Assembly: GCA_963726785.1 (NCBI GenBank)
Contig: CAVSDJ010000010.1
Location: 434,001 to 498,000 of the forward strand
DNA: 64,000 nt
Direction of reading: 5' to 3'
Source of the DNA: DATEKX01 sp963726785
Lineage (GTDB): Bacteria > Acidobacteriota > Blastocatellia > UBA7656
Below the pieces are notes generated by a model. That model searched no databases. It saw nothing but the letters and a program-made list of their open reading frames with translations, and was not told the DNA's origin. Both the position numbers and the translations under genes were made by a program. Shown in pieces: positions 36,288 through 45,340 of this stretch (its first letter is position 1; every line of letters begins with the position of its first letter).

Positions 36288-37532
36288 ATGATTACTAATA
36301 AATTATTGAAAGCGGCTTTGTGCTTTTGCTTCATCGCTCTGGCCGGTGAAGTTTCGTTCGCTCAGGAATGGTCCGGGTGGCGCGGCTCGAATCGTGACGG
36401 AGCGGTGTTCTCTTTTTCTTCGCCGAAAGCCTGGCCCGACCAGTTAAAAGTTAAATGGAAAATGCCGGTCGGCATCGGGCACTCATCACCCGTAGTGGCC
36501 GGGCACACGGTTTATGTCCTATCACGACAGGATGAGCAAGAGGTCGTTTCCGCAATTGATCTCGATAGCGGAAAGCTTTTGTGGAAAGACGGCTACGCAA
36601 CTCCTTATACGATGAATCCTGCGGCGGCCTCTCACGGCAAAGGGCCGAAATCAACGCCAGTGTTGCAAGGCGGCAAGCTCTACACTCTGGGCATCAGCGG
36701 AATACTATCTTGCTACGATATCAGGACGGGCAAACTGGCGTGGCGCAAAGAATTTTCCAAACAGTTCAAAGCGACTTCGCCTTTTTATGGCGCGGCAATG
36801 TCGCCAATCGTTGATAACGGCCTTTTGATAGTTCACGTCGGAGGAGACGACGCGGGCGCGTTGATTGCTTTCAATGCCGAGACGGGCGAGTTGAAATGGA
36901 GTTGGAAAGGCGACGGTCCCGGCTATGCCTCGCCCATCGCGGTCGAGCTGAACGGGTTGAGACAGATCGTCACGCAGACGCAGAAATTCATAGTCGGCAT
37001 TTCTGCCGCAAGCGGTGAGTTGATCTGGCAAATTCCATTCGAGACCGAATACTCTCAGAATAGTGTGACGCCGGTCGCGTATAAAAATACTTTGATCTTT
37101 TCCGGCATAGATAAAGGGACGATGGCCATCAGAATCATCAAGCGCGATGGCAAATGGACGACCGAGCAGGTATGGCAAAATCCGCAAGTCTCTATGTACA
37201 TGAACTCGCCTGTTATAAACGGCGATTATCTGTTCGGGCTGTCGCATAAACGCAAAGGCCAGTTCTTCTGCCTCGACGCTCGGACAGGCGAGACGCTGTG
37301 GACGAGCGAAGGCCGGGAGGGCGAAAACGCCGCGATGCTTAGTGCGGGCGAAACCTTGTTTCTTTTGACCAACGACGCAGAGTTGATCGTGGCAAAAAAT
37401 AATGCGAAACGATTCGAGCCGCTAAAGAAATATACTGTTGCCGGAAGCCCGACTTGGGCACATCCAGCCATCATCGGCAATCGAATCCTGATCAAAGATG
37501 CTTCGACTCTGGCGCTCTTGAGCGTGGAGTAA
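36288..37532 (+). CDS. Exported PQQ-like beta-propeller protein 1
   Basis: 414 residues from ATG 36288 (AGGTGA 9 bases upstream; ATG 36279 is too close to it). Signal peptide to about residue 25. Starts EWSGWRGSNRDG, then repeated propeller blades with GHSSPVVAGHTVYVLSR, IDLDSGKLLW, ALIAFNAETGELKWSW and CLDARTGETLW. These A-x-D-x-x-T-G-x-x-x-W motifs are the blade signature of quinoprotein-like propellers. There is no cytochrome domain and no evidence that PQQ is bound. First of twelve such genes in this window. Confidence 0.85.
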   Translation: MITNKLLKAALCFCFIALAGEVSFAQEWSGWRGSNRDGAVFSFSSPKAWPDQLKVKWKMPVGIGHSSPVVAGHTVYVLSRQDEQEVVSAIDLDSGKLLWKDGYATPYTMNPAAASHGKGPKSTPVLQGGKLYTLGISGILSCYDIRTGKLAWRKEFSKQFKATSPFYGAAMSPIVDNGLLIVHVGGDDAGALIAFNAETGELKWSWKGDGPGYASPIAVELNGLRQIVTQTQKFIVGISAASGELIWQIPFETEYSQNSVTPVAYKNTLIFSGIDKGTMAIRIIKRDGKWTTEQVWQNPQVSMYMNSPVINGDYLFGLSHKRKGQFFCLDARTGETLWTSEGREGENAAMLSAGETLFLLTNDAELIVAKNNAKRFEPLKKYTVAGSPTWAHPAIIGNRILIKDASTLALLSVE

Positions 37533-37536
37533 GACA

Positions 37537-37594
37537 GTAGCCCGACCGTGAGGGAGGGCGAAAGATGCAAGCCCTTGCTTACGCGCGGGCTACC
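37537..37594. repeat. Asymmetric palindrome, family D, reversed relative to 29880
   Basis: AGTAGCCCGACCGTGAGG ... CTTACGCGCGGGCTAC. Arms are the two types seen at 29880-29937, in inverted order. Located between two propeller genes. Confidence 0.75.
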
Positions 37595-37614
37595 GACATA
37601 AATGAGGTACAACC

Positions 37615-38875
37615 ATGAAGATAAAAGCGCGTGAAGAAAACCTAATCATTCGTCTATCATTGCTGGCATTCACATTGTTTGCGGCAACACTCGCGAACGC
37701 GCAATCACAGGATTGGCCGCAATGGGGCGGGCCGCAGCGCAACTTCAAATCTGACGCTAAGGGGTTGGCAAATTCGTGGCCTGAGACGGGGCCGCGACGG
37801 CTTTGGAATCGCGAACTTGGCGAAGGCTATTCTGCGATTGCCGCGAGCGGCGGCAATCTTTATACGATGTACAGGAAAGGCGGGCAGGAGATAGTCGTTG
37901 CTATCGAGGCTGACACAGGCAAAACAAACTGGGAATACAGCTATGAATCGCCATTCAAGAATTCTTATGAAGAGGCTGGCGGCGGCCCTTACGCTATGCC
38001 TTTAATCGTCGGCGATCAAATCTACACGGCAGGCGCGACTGGCAAATTGAATTGTCTCGATAAGAAGACAGGAAAAGTCGTGTGGTCTCATGATCTCTAC
38101 AAAGAGTTCAACGGCTCGAAGATGGATTTCGGTTATTCGTGCAATCCTTTCGCGTATAAAAACCTGATCATCATGCTGGTCGGCGGGCGCGGCCACTCGA
38201 TTATGGCGTTCAATCAGAAAGATGGATCAGTCGCGTGGCAAAAACAGGATTTCGCAAACGGGTACTCGACTCCTGTGCTCATCAACGTTGACGGGCAGGA
38301 TCAAATTGTAGCTTTCATGTCAAAAGATGTTGTCGGAGTCGATCCCAATAACGGTGAGTCTGTTGTGGAGCCATCCGCACACGACGGACAATCACTTTGC
38401 CATCAGCATGCCCGTTTGGGGCGAAGGCAATCTGCTGTTCTTCTCATCCTCTTACGGAGGAGGCAGCCGCTGCCTTCAATTGACACGGCAGGATGGCAAG
38501 ACCAGCGTCAAAGAACTCTGGCACAATAACCGCGTGCGCGTGCACTTCAGCGACGCGATTCGAATAGGCGATTACGTCTATTGTTCGAGCGGGCATTCGG
38601 GTCCGGCCTTTTTCACTGCGCTCAATGTTAAAACGGGCGAAATCGCATGGCAGGATAGAGCTTTTGCCAAAGCGAGCTTTCTATACGCCGATGGAAAATT
38701 CATCATCATTGATGAAGACGGGCGATTGGGACTGGCTACGGCCACGCCCGAAGGCTTCAAGGTAATCTCGAAAGTGGAACTGCTCAAGAGCAACGCCTGG
38801 ACTGTGCCGACGCTTGTCGGTACAAAGCTCTATGTGCGCGACCGCAAGACGATCATGGCTTTAGACCTGCGCTAG
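37615..38875 (+). pseudogene. Exported PQQ-like beta-propeller protein 2, frameshifted
   Basis: 420 residues if repaired; GAGG upstream. Signal peptide, then DWPQWGGPQRNFKSDAKGLA and seven or eight blades. One extra T near 38359 breaks the frame after DPNNGE; the next frame reads LLWSHPHTTDNHFAIS and continues to 38875 (VPTLVGTKLYVRDRKTIMAL). Very similar to the minus-strand protein at 40068-41339 over the full length, so the two derive from a recent duplication. Confidence 0.85.
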
Positions 38876-38899
38876 CCATCTGAAACAAGCTGCTTCGGA

Positions 38900-40044
38900 T
38901 TACTGGCCGCTTGTTGCTTTCGGCTTTTCAAAGATCGCCGGATCAACTTTGCCGTTTATGATTAGCGACTCCACAGCGGGCGACAGGTCTGGCGCTGGCT
39001 CGCCGTTAAAGGTGGTCGTCGTCTTAAACGGCAACGTAAAACCTTCGACGGTGCGGAAATCTGAAAACGTCTTTACTATGTCGCCGAAAGCGCCTCCGGG
39101 TCCCCTTTCGTGATAAGACAGGCTCAGGATGCGGCCTGATGATGGCTCGATGCCCAGCATCATTTTAATGCCGTCCAGATCAACAGCCACCTGTTCTACA
39201 ATCCATCTCTCCCACTTTGCCGGAACCCATAGCTACCGCCTGAAAGCCAGAGCTTTTACGAGCGCGCAGAATCGCCAATTGAGTACCGCCTGGCCTGTTT
39301 TTCCCGATACTGCGCGCTGCGGCGCGGACATTGTTTGTGAGCCGCCGGGAAATAGCGTGAAGGAATCACTGGGTGCTATCACATCAACGATGGTGCCAAA
39401 TCGCAATATACGTTCTACCCGAGTCTTATCTGGAAAGACTATGGTTCGCGTAGCCTTGACCTCGAAATCACCTTGCGGGCCTTTTTGTATTGTAGTGAAT
39501 TTTTCTTGATAACTTATAAGACTATCTAGCCTTGACGCGCCGCCTATTGACTGCACGGCCTTCTCGACCAGCAACAGCCCTTTCTTTATTCCTTCGGGCG
39601 TAGCCGTCACTTTCGAAGATGACGCCTCTTCAGGCTCAAGATAATTCTGCGGGGCGGCTTCGAATTTTTTCCTGCAATCAGGGCTGCCGAAAATATAGAT
39701 GCGTTCTTTATAAACCGTGAAAAGATCGGGATTGCCTCCCGCAGACGGCCCCATCCTTGCGCAGACCCCTCCCATTTGAATTTCATAGCGTGTGGGGTCT
39801 TTCTCAAACGACGCTTTGTTCTCCGGGGTCGCAAACAGATACTGGAACGTCCGCGTATGACGAATAACTTTTCAAGCCCTTGTATCTCTTTCCCTTGAAC
39901 CAGCATAACCGGGTCGAGTCCTTCGAGTGGGATGATGGCTTCGGGTTTCTGCATCGAGCTTTGCGCGAATGCTTCAAAGTTTGAGATGAAGCTTATTGCC
40001 CCAATCAAAATTAGCGTAGTAAATACTGCAAATGATCTTTTCAT
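38900..40044 (-). pseudogene. Exported YHS-like/lipoprotein-sorting-like protein, three frameshifts
   Basis: AGGAGGATGT precedes ATG 40044. Signal peptide (to about residue 27), then LEGLDPVMLVQGKEIQGLEK, the start of a YHS-like domain. A missing T near 39847 shifts the frame to FQYLFATPENKASFEKDPTRYEI and MGGVCARMGPSAGGNPDLFTV, followed by a LolA-like beta-rich domain. Two further shifts near 39245 and 39207 lead to VEQVAVDLDGIKMMLGIEPS and the C-terminus at 38900. Family members are periplasmic; role unknown. It lies between two closely related propeller genes. Confidence 0.7.
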
Positions 40045-40067
40045 ACATCCTCCTGGAAAATTGCGAG

Positions 40068-41339
40068 TCAGCTCAAATCGAGAGCTATGATTATTTTTCG
40101 GTCGCGCACATAGAGCTTTGTTCCGACAAGTGTGGGCACAGTCCAGGCATTGTTTGTCAGCAGTTCTACTTTGGAATGAACATTCAATCCTTCAGGCGAA
40201 GGAGTGGCAAGCGCGAGATTCCCATCCTCATCGAGTATGATGAATCGCCCATCAGCCGAAACTAAATTGGCTCTTGATAAACTGCGATTGCGCCACATGA
40301 TCTGCCCTGTGTTGATATTGACTGCGGTGAATGGCGCTGGCCCAAAGTCGCCGCTTGAGCCATAGACATAATCGCCCACGCGTATGACGTTGCCATAGTG
40401 AACCCGAAACAGGCGATTGAACCAGACTTCTTGAGCCGTAGTCTTGCCGCCCGCCCTGGTCAGCTTGATAACGCGGCTTCCTCCGTCATAAGCCGAAGAA
40501 CAGAACAACAGGTTGCCTTCGCCCCAAACGGGCATGCTGATGTTGAGACCCGAATCAGTCTTATGCGGATGGCTCCACAACAGATCACCGTTGTTGGGAT
40601 CAACGCCAACGACTTCATCGAACATGAATGCGACGAGTTGGTCCTGACCGTCTATGTTTATGAGCAGAGGGGATGAAGGCGAGTTCTTGAAATCCTGTTT
40701 CTGCCACGCGACAGAACCATCTTTCTGATTGAACGCCATGATGGCGTGACCTGTGCCGCCGATCATCATAAGCACTGTATTTTTGTAAGCAATCGGACTG
40801 CAAGAATAACCACGAACCCGAACAGTGCCTTTGAATTCAGCAAGCAGGTCATGGCCCCAGACCATTCGACCTGTATCCTTGTTGAGGCAATGTAGCTTAC
40901 CAGTAGCGCCGACAGCAAAGACCTGATTGCCAACTACCAGAGGCGTAGCGCGAGGCCCCGGCCCTTGCTCCAACTCATATTCTTTTGCGAACGGAGCGTC
41001 ATAGCTGTATTCCCAAAGGGTTTTGCCTGTCGCCGCTTCCAGTGCGATTACGACATCTTTATCGCCCTTGCGATACATCGTGAACAACTTGCCGTTGTCA
41101 ACCACTATAGCTGAATAACCATCGCCGAGGTCTCGGCTCCAAAGCCGTCGCGGCCCCGTGGCGGGCCAGGATTCTGCCAACCCTCTGGCGTCAGATTTGA
41201 AGTTGCGCTGCGGCCCGCCCCACTGTCTCCATTCAGTTGATTGCCCGTTTGCTGTGCCGCTTATAAGAAGTAACAATGCTGCAATCGGCCAGATTGCGAA
41301 CTGCTTTAGTATGATTGATTCGCGCACTCGGTAAGTCAT
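40068..41339 (-). CDS. Exported PQQ-like beta-propeller protein 3
   Basis: 423 residues from ATG 41339, preceded by GGGAAAGG; a longer frame to 41444 lacks a signal. Signal peptide, then EWRQWGGPQRNFKSDARGLA. Blades include VIALEAATGKTLWEYSYD, HCLNKDTGRMVWGHDL and VGVDPNNGDLLWSHPH. Closest relative in the window is the broken gene at 37615-38875 on the other strand. Confidence 0.85.
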   Translation of the reverse strand: MTYRVRESIILKQFAIWPIAALLLLISGTANGQSTEWRQWGGPQRNFKSDARGLAESWPATGPRRLWSRDLGDGYSAIVVDNGKLFTMYRKGDKDVVIALEAATGKTLWEYSYDAPFAKEYELEQGPGPRATPLVVGNQVFAVGATGKLHCLNKDTGRMVWGHDLLAEFKGTVRVRGYSCSPIAYKNTVLMMIGGTGHAIMAFNQKDGSVAWQKQDFKNSPSSPLLINIDGQDQLVAFMFDEVVGVDPNNGDLLWSHPHKTDSGLNISMPVWGEGNLLFCSSAYDGGSRVIKLTRAGGKTTAQEVWFNRLFRVHYGNVIRVGDYVYGSSGDFGPAPFTAVNINTGQIMWRNRSLSRANLVSADGRFIILDEDGNLALATPSPEGLNVHSKVELLTNNAWTVPTLVGTKLYVRDRKIIIALDLS

Positions 41340-41574
41340 GATTACAACCTTTCCCGCCTCATTGCTCGGTCCTCTAGACAATCTATAAGAGCGTATGATA
41401 TGACTGCTCTTGTAGGTTGTCAAGAGGAAAGCTTTTTCGCGCAAGGCTGGCAGATTTATACTGGATAAGGATGCGAATTTCGCATGCTGTCTGGCAGGAC
41501 AATAGAGTGAAATCCGGTTTCTACTTTTCGGGAGATTGTTCTACTATAAAGACATTTCCATAAGGAGCAAAGAG

Positions 41575-42840
41575 TTGCGCAAAAGAATTTTTCTCGTCCT
41601 GATCATCGCATTGCTTTCCATCGAAGTTGCTATGGCCGACAACTGGCCGCAATGGCGCGGCCCGTCCTTGAACGGAATAAGCGCCGAAAAGAATCTGCCG
41701 CTCAAGTGGAGCACGGAAGAAAACGTCACCTGGAAACTGGCTTTGCCCAGTTGGAGCGGGTCTACTCCGATCATCTGGGGAGACAAAATCTTTCTCAACG
41801 TTGCCGATGGCGACGATCTTTATTTGTGGTGTGTGGACAGAGCCAAAGGAACGCCGATTTGGAAGAAACGTCTCGGAGGCGGGAACACCAAATTGCGCAA
41901 GCAGAACATGTCGTCTCCTTCGCCGGTCACCGATGGGAAAAGCGTTTACGTGATGACTGGAACGGGCGTGCTCAAGGGCTTCGATTTCACAGGCAACGAG
42001 CAATGGTCGCGCGACATTCAGAAAGATTATGGACAATTCGGCTTGAACTGGGGTTATGCGTCCTCGCCGCTTCTGTTTGAAGACTCTCTGTTCGTCCCGG
42101 TCCTTCACGGAATGAAGACTGATGACCCTTCATACTTGCTTCGCATTGACAGGAAAACCGGCAAGACTCTGTGGAAAGTCGAGCGACCAACGAACGCCAT
42201 ACGCGAATCGCCTGATGCTTACACTACGCCTGCGTTGCTTCGTTATGGCAACGCGGTTGAAATCGTCATATCGGGCGGCGACTGTGTGACGGGCCACGAC
42301 CCTGCGACCGGGAAAGAGCTGTGGCGCGCCAACGGCCTCAACCCTGAAAATCATCCGTTCTATCGAATAGTAGCTTCTCCTGTTGTGTACGAAGGCGTAA
42401 TCTATGCGCCGACGCGCGTGAAGCCTCTGCTTGCAATCAAAGCTGGCGGGCGCGGCGACATCACGGAATCGCACAGGCTCTGGTCATTTCAAAACGGCCC
42501 CGATGTTCCGACTCCGGTTACTGACGGCAAGTATTTCTACGTCGTGGATGACAAAGGAGTCATGTGGTGTTTGGAGGCCAAGACAGGTCAGACCGTCTGG
42601 GGGCCGCAGCGAATCAAAAATGGAACTTATAGCTCGTCGCCTGTACTTGCGGACGGGAAAATCTACATCACGGACGAAGATGGGCTTACGACGGTCGTTA
42701 AGGCCGGGCCGAAATTCGAAGTGCTGGCTGAAAATAATCTGAATGATTATTGCCTCAGTTCTCCGGCCATCTCTGACGGCCAGCTTTTCATGCGCACGGC
42801 CCAGCATTTATACTGCATCGGCAAAAGGTCGGCGAAGTAA
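41575..42840 (+). CDS. Exported PQQ-like beta-propeller protein 4
   Basis: 421 residues from a TTG at 41575, chosen because AAGGAG lies 7 bases upstream. Signal peptide LRKRIFLVLIIALLSIEVAMA, then NWPQWRGPSLNGISAEKNLP. Blades with WCVDRAKGTPIWKKRL, RIDRKTGKTLWKVE, GHDPATGKELWRANG and CLEAKTGQTVWGPQ. Ends with FMRTAQHLYCIG, the closing signature of this group. Divergent from propeller 3 and 37 bases upstream of propeller 5. Confidence 0.86.
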   Translation: MRKRIFLVLIIALLSIEVAMADNWPQWRGPSLNGISAEKNLPLKWSTEENVTWKLALPSWSGSTPIIWGDKIFLNVADGDDLYLWCVDRAKGTPIWKKRLGGGNTKLRKQNMSSPSPVTDGKSVYVMTGTGVLKGFDFTGNEQWSRDIQKDYGQFGLNWGYASSPLLFEDSLFVPVLHGMKTDDPSYLLRIDRKTGKTLWKVERPTNAIRESPDAYTTPALLRYGNAVEIVISGGDCVTGHDPATGKELWRANGLNPENHPFYRIVASPVVYEGVIYAPTRVKPLLAIKAGGRGDITESHRLWSFQNGPDVPTPVTDGKYFYVVDDKGVMWCLEAKTGQTVWGPQRIKNGTYSSSPVLADGKIYITDEDGLTTVVKAGPKFEVLAENNLNDYCLSSPAISDGQLFMRTAQHLYCIGKRSAK

Positions 42841-42877
42841 ATTAAGAATCCGGGGCGATAAATTAAGGAGGCCGCTT

Positions 42878-44218
42878 ATGTTTGCCAGATCAATTTTCGC
42901 GTTAGCCATTGTGATGATGATGTTGACCACAACTCTTGCAGATGAGAAGTGGGCGCAGTTTCGCGGGCCTGGAGCTATGGGCGTAGCCGAAGACGCGAAT
43001 CTTCCCGAGACCTGGAGCACGACTGAAAACGTCGCGTGGAAGACGGAGATTCCCGGCAGCGGATGGAGTTCGCCCGTAGTCTGGGGCGACAATGTTTTCG
43101 TGACCTCTGTCGTCAGCTCGGTCGAAGGCGAAAAGCCGAAGAAGGGACTTTATTTCGGCGGTGAGAGAAAAGCCGCTGCCGACATTCATCGCTGGGTGGT
43201 CTATTGCGTGGACTGGAAGACGGGCAAGATTCGCTGGCAAAGAGAAGTACTGCAAAGCATTCCGCAAAGCTCGCGCCATTTGAAAAACTCATATGCTTCG
43301 GAGACTCCGGTCACGGACGGCGAGAGGGTCTATGCGTACTTCGGCAATGTAGGGCTGTTCTGTTTCGACATGAACGGCAAGCCGCTGTGGTCGAAGAAGT
43401 GGGGGCCGTTCAAGACCAGGTACGGTTGGGGCACAGCCGCCTCGCCTGTGCTTTACAAAGATCGCATCTACGTAGTCAACGACAACGACGAGCAATCATT
43501 CATTCTGGCTTTGAATAAAAAGACGGGCGAACAGGTGTGGCGCGCAGACCGTGAAGAAGGAACCAACTGGGCTACGCCTTACATCTGGGAGAATGAATCC
43601 AGAACAGAGATCATCACGCCCGGAACCAAATGGGTGCGCTCTTACGATTTGAACGGCAAGCTGCTGTGGCAGTTCACAGGCATGTCTTCGATCAGCATAC
43701 CGACGCCGTTTTCAAAATACGGGATGGTCTATATAGCTTCCGGTTACGTAGGCGATCAGGTTCGGCCCGTGTACGCCATTCGCCCCGGAGCGTCAGGCGA
43801 CATCACGCTCAAAGAAGGCGAGAAGACCAACAAATACATCGCGTGGTATCAACCGCAAGCCGGGCCTTACAATCCTTCACCGCTGATCTATGGCGATTAT
43901 TATTACACGTTGCTTGATCGCGGGTTCTTCACTTGTCACGATGCGAAGACCGGCAAAGAAGTTTACGGCAAAGTGCGAATTGATGCGGGCGTGAATGCTT
44001 TCACATCTTCGCCCTGGGCATATAATGGAAAGATATTCTGTTTGAGCGAAGACGGCGACACTTTTGTGCTTCAAGCCGGAACAGAGTTCAAGGTGCTGGC
44101 AAAAAACTCGCTTGACGAGATGTGCATGGCGACGCCTGCAATCGCGCGCGGGAGTCTAATCATACGCACCGCATCGAAACTCTATCGCATCACGAAAGGC
44201 GCGGCGGCGAAAGCATAG
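42878..44218 (+). CDS. Exported PQQ-like beta-propeller protein 5
   Basis: 446 residues from ATG 42878, with AAGGAGG upstream. Signal peptide MFARSIFALAIVMMMLTTTLA; start motif KWAQFRGPGAMGVAEDANLP. Blades with YCVDWKTGKIRWQRE, LALNKKTGEQVWRAD, YDLNGKLLWQF and CHDAKTGKEVYGK; closes with IIRTASKLYRITKG. Follows propeller 4 closely and precedes a phosphatase by 8 bases, so the three likely form an operon. Confidence 0.86.
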   Translation: MFARSIFALAIVMMMLTTTLADEKWAQFRGPGAMGVAEDANLPETWSTTENVAWKTEIPGSGWSSPVVWGDNVFVTSVVSSVEGEKPKKGLYFGGERKAAADIHRWVVYCVDWKTGKIRWQREVLQSIPQSSRHLKNSYASETPVTDGERVYAYFGNVGLFCFDMNGKPLWSKKWGPFKTRYGWGTAASPVLYKDRIYVVNDNDEQSFILALNKKTGEQVWRADREEGTNWATPYIWENESRTEIITPGTKWVRSYDLNGKLLWQFTGMSSISIPTPFSKYGMVYIASGYVGDQVRPVYAIRPGASGDITLKEGEKTNKYIAWYQPQAGPYNPSPLIYGDYYYTLLDRGFFTCHDAKTGKEVYGKVRIDAGVNAFTSSPWAYNGKIFCLSEDGDTFVLQAGTEFKVLAKNSLDEMCMATPAIARGSLIIRTASKLYRITKGAAAKA

Positions 44219-44226
44219 GTGAAATC

Positions 44227-44745
44227 ATGAGAAAACAATTTATCCTCGTACTGATAGCAATTTGTATAGCAGTGCCCGCACTGGCGCAGCAAGAGCTTCC
44301 ACAAATTCGCAACTTCCTTCGCGTAAACGCCGAGTTCTGCACGGGCGGCCAGCCGCGTCTTGAGCATTTGGAAAAGCTCAAGGCCGAAGGCATAAAAGCG
44401 ATCATCAATCTTCGCCAGCCGAGCGAGCACCGTGCGGATGAAGAAGAAGCAAAGGCTAAAGAATTAGGACTTCGTTACTACAATATCCCTGTTGTTTACG
44501 CAGACCCGAAAGAAGAACAGGCCACGGAGTTTCTGCGCATCACAGATGACCCGGCCAACCGCCCTGCTTTTATTCATTGCACGGCTGCCATTCGAGTCGG
44601 AGCATTCTGGATGATTCGCCGCGTGCTGCGCGACGGATGGACTATGGAAGCTGCCGAAGAAGAAGCGAAGAAAGTCGGCCTTCGCGAAGCGCCGCACCTT
44701 ACTGAGTTCGTGCGCAACTACGTCGCGAAACACGGAAAGAAATGA
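44227..44745 (+). CDS. Exported DSP/PTP-like phosphatase with CX4R motif
   Basis: 172 residues from ATG 44227 (AGGTGAAATC upstream). Signal peptide to about residue 21. FCTGGQPRLEHLEKLKAEGI and AIINLRQPSEH are typical of the small DSP-like phosphatase family related to DUF442. The active-site loop is HCTAAIRVGAF: C118 and R123 are separated by four residues, one fewer than the canonical CX5R. Whether it is active is open. An exported phosphatase in an operon with two propellers suggests an extracytoplasmic process. Confidence 0.78.
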   Translation: MRKQFILVLIAICIAVPALAQQELPQIRNFLRVNAEFCTGGQPRLEHLEKLKAEGIKAIINLRQPSEHRADEEEAKAKELGLRYYNIPVVYADPKEEQATEFLRITDDPANRPAFIHCTAAIRVGAFWMIRRVLRDGWTMEAAEEEAKKVGLREAPHLTEFVRNYVAKHGKK

Positions 44746-44751
44746 CAGAAA

Positions 44752-44830
44752 AAACGATGAATTCGGAACGATGAATGATGAATTAAGAGCATCTCTTCTC
44801 TTCATCATTCATCATTCATTGTTCATCGTT
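44752..44830. repeat. Palindromic repeat, family E (ATGAATGATGAA)
   Basis: AACGATGAA...AACGATGAATGATGAA on the left faces TTCATCATTCATCATTCA...TTCATCGTT. Sits between convergent genes. A second copy is at 51984-52096. Confidence 0.75.
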
Positions 44831-44832
44831 TA

Positions 44833-45315
44833 TTATGATTGCGGCTTGAAGTACAAGACCATTCCCGCGCCCACCGCCACAAGCACGAAACCAACATAAA
44901 GCAACGGGTTCGGCTGAGTCTTTGGCGGGTGCAGGTACATCGAAAACAACACGTTCACGAGCGGCGCACCGCCGAAGACCAGAGGCATCACATACGTGGG
45001 CAATCCTCCGGTCTTGAAAGCGTAGATGATGCAAATAGCTCCTGCCGCGCCAAGCGCCCCGCCTATCGTCGCCCAGGTTATACCGCCGCTGTTGAATCCG
45101 TTCAATTCTCCTTGAGCGCCGAGCGATGCCAGCGGGAATAACACGCCTATCAAAAAGTACGCCATCCCTACGCATAAAAGAGCGCGCAGCGGACTGCCAA
45201 GCTCCACCTGCCCGCGATGCAGCGTCGGGCCGTACAGACCCCAACACAGAGCTGCGCCCAGAGCGAATATTACCCAGATCATAGATTGATTCGTCTCCTT
45301 TTTATTTGCAGTCAT
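44833..45315 (-). CDS. Small DMT/EamA-like membrane protein
   Basis: 160 residues with five predicted membrane segments (MIWVIFALGAALCWGLYGP, LCVGMAYFLIGVLFPLA, WATIGGALGAAGAICIIYAF, VMPLVFGGAPLVNVLFSMYL, LYVGFVLVAVGAGMVLYF). AALCWGLYGP is typical for the first helix of drug/metabolite transporters, but the length is half that of a full EamA protein, so it would work as a dimer. The start may be 45282, which has AAGGAG 12 bases upstream. Substrate unknown. Confidence 0.75.
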   Translation of the reverse strand: MTANKKETNQSMIWVIFALGAALCWGLYGPTLHRGQVELGSPLRALLCVGMAYFLIGVLFPLASLGAQGELNGFNSGGITWATIGGALGAAGAICIIYAFKTGGLPTYVMPLVFGGAPLVNVLFSMYLHPPKTQPNPLLYVGFVLVAVGAGMVLYFKPQS

Positions 45316-45340
45316 CGTTTACTTTCAAACCTCTTTCTTT

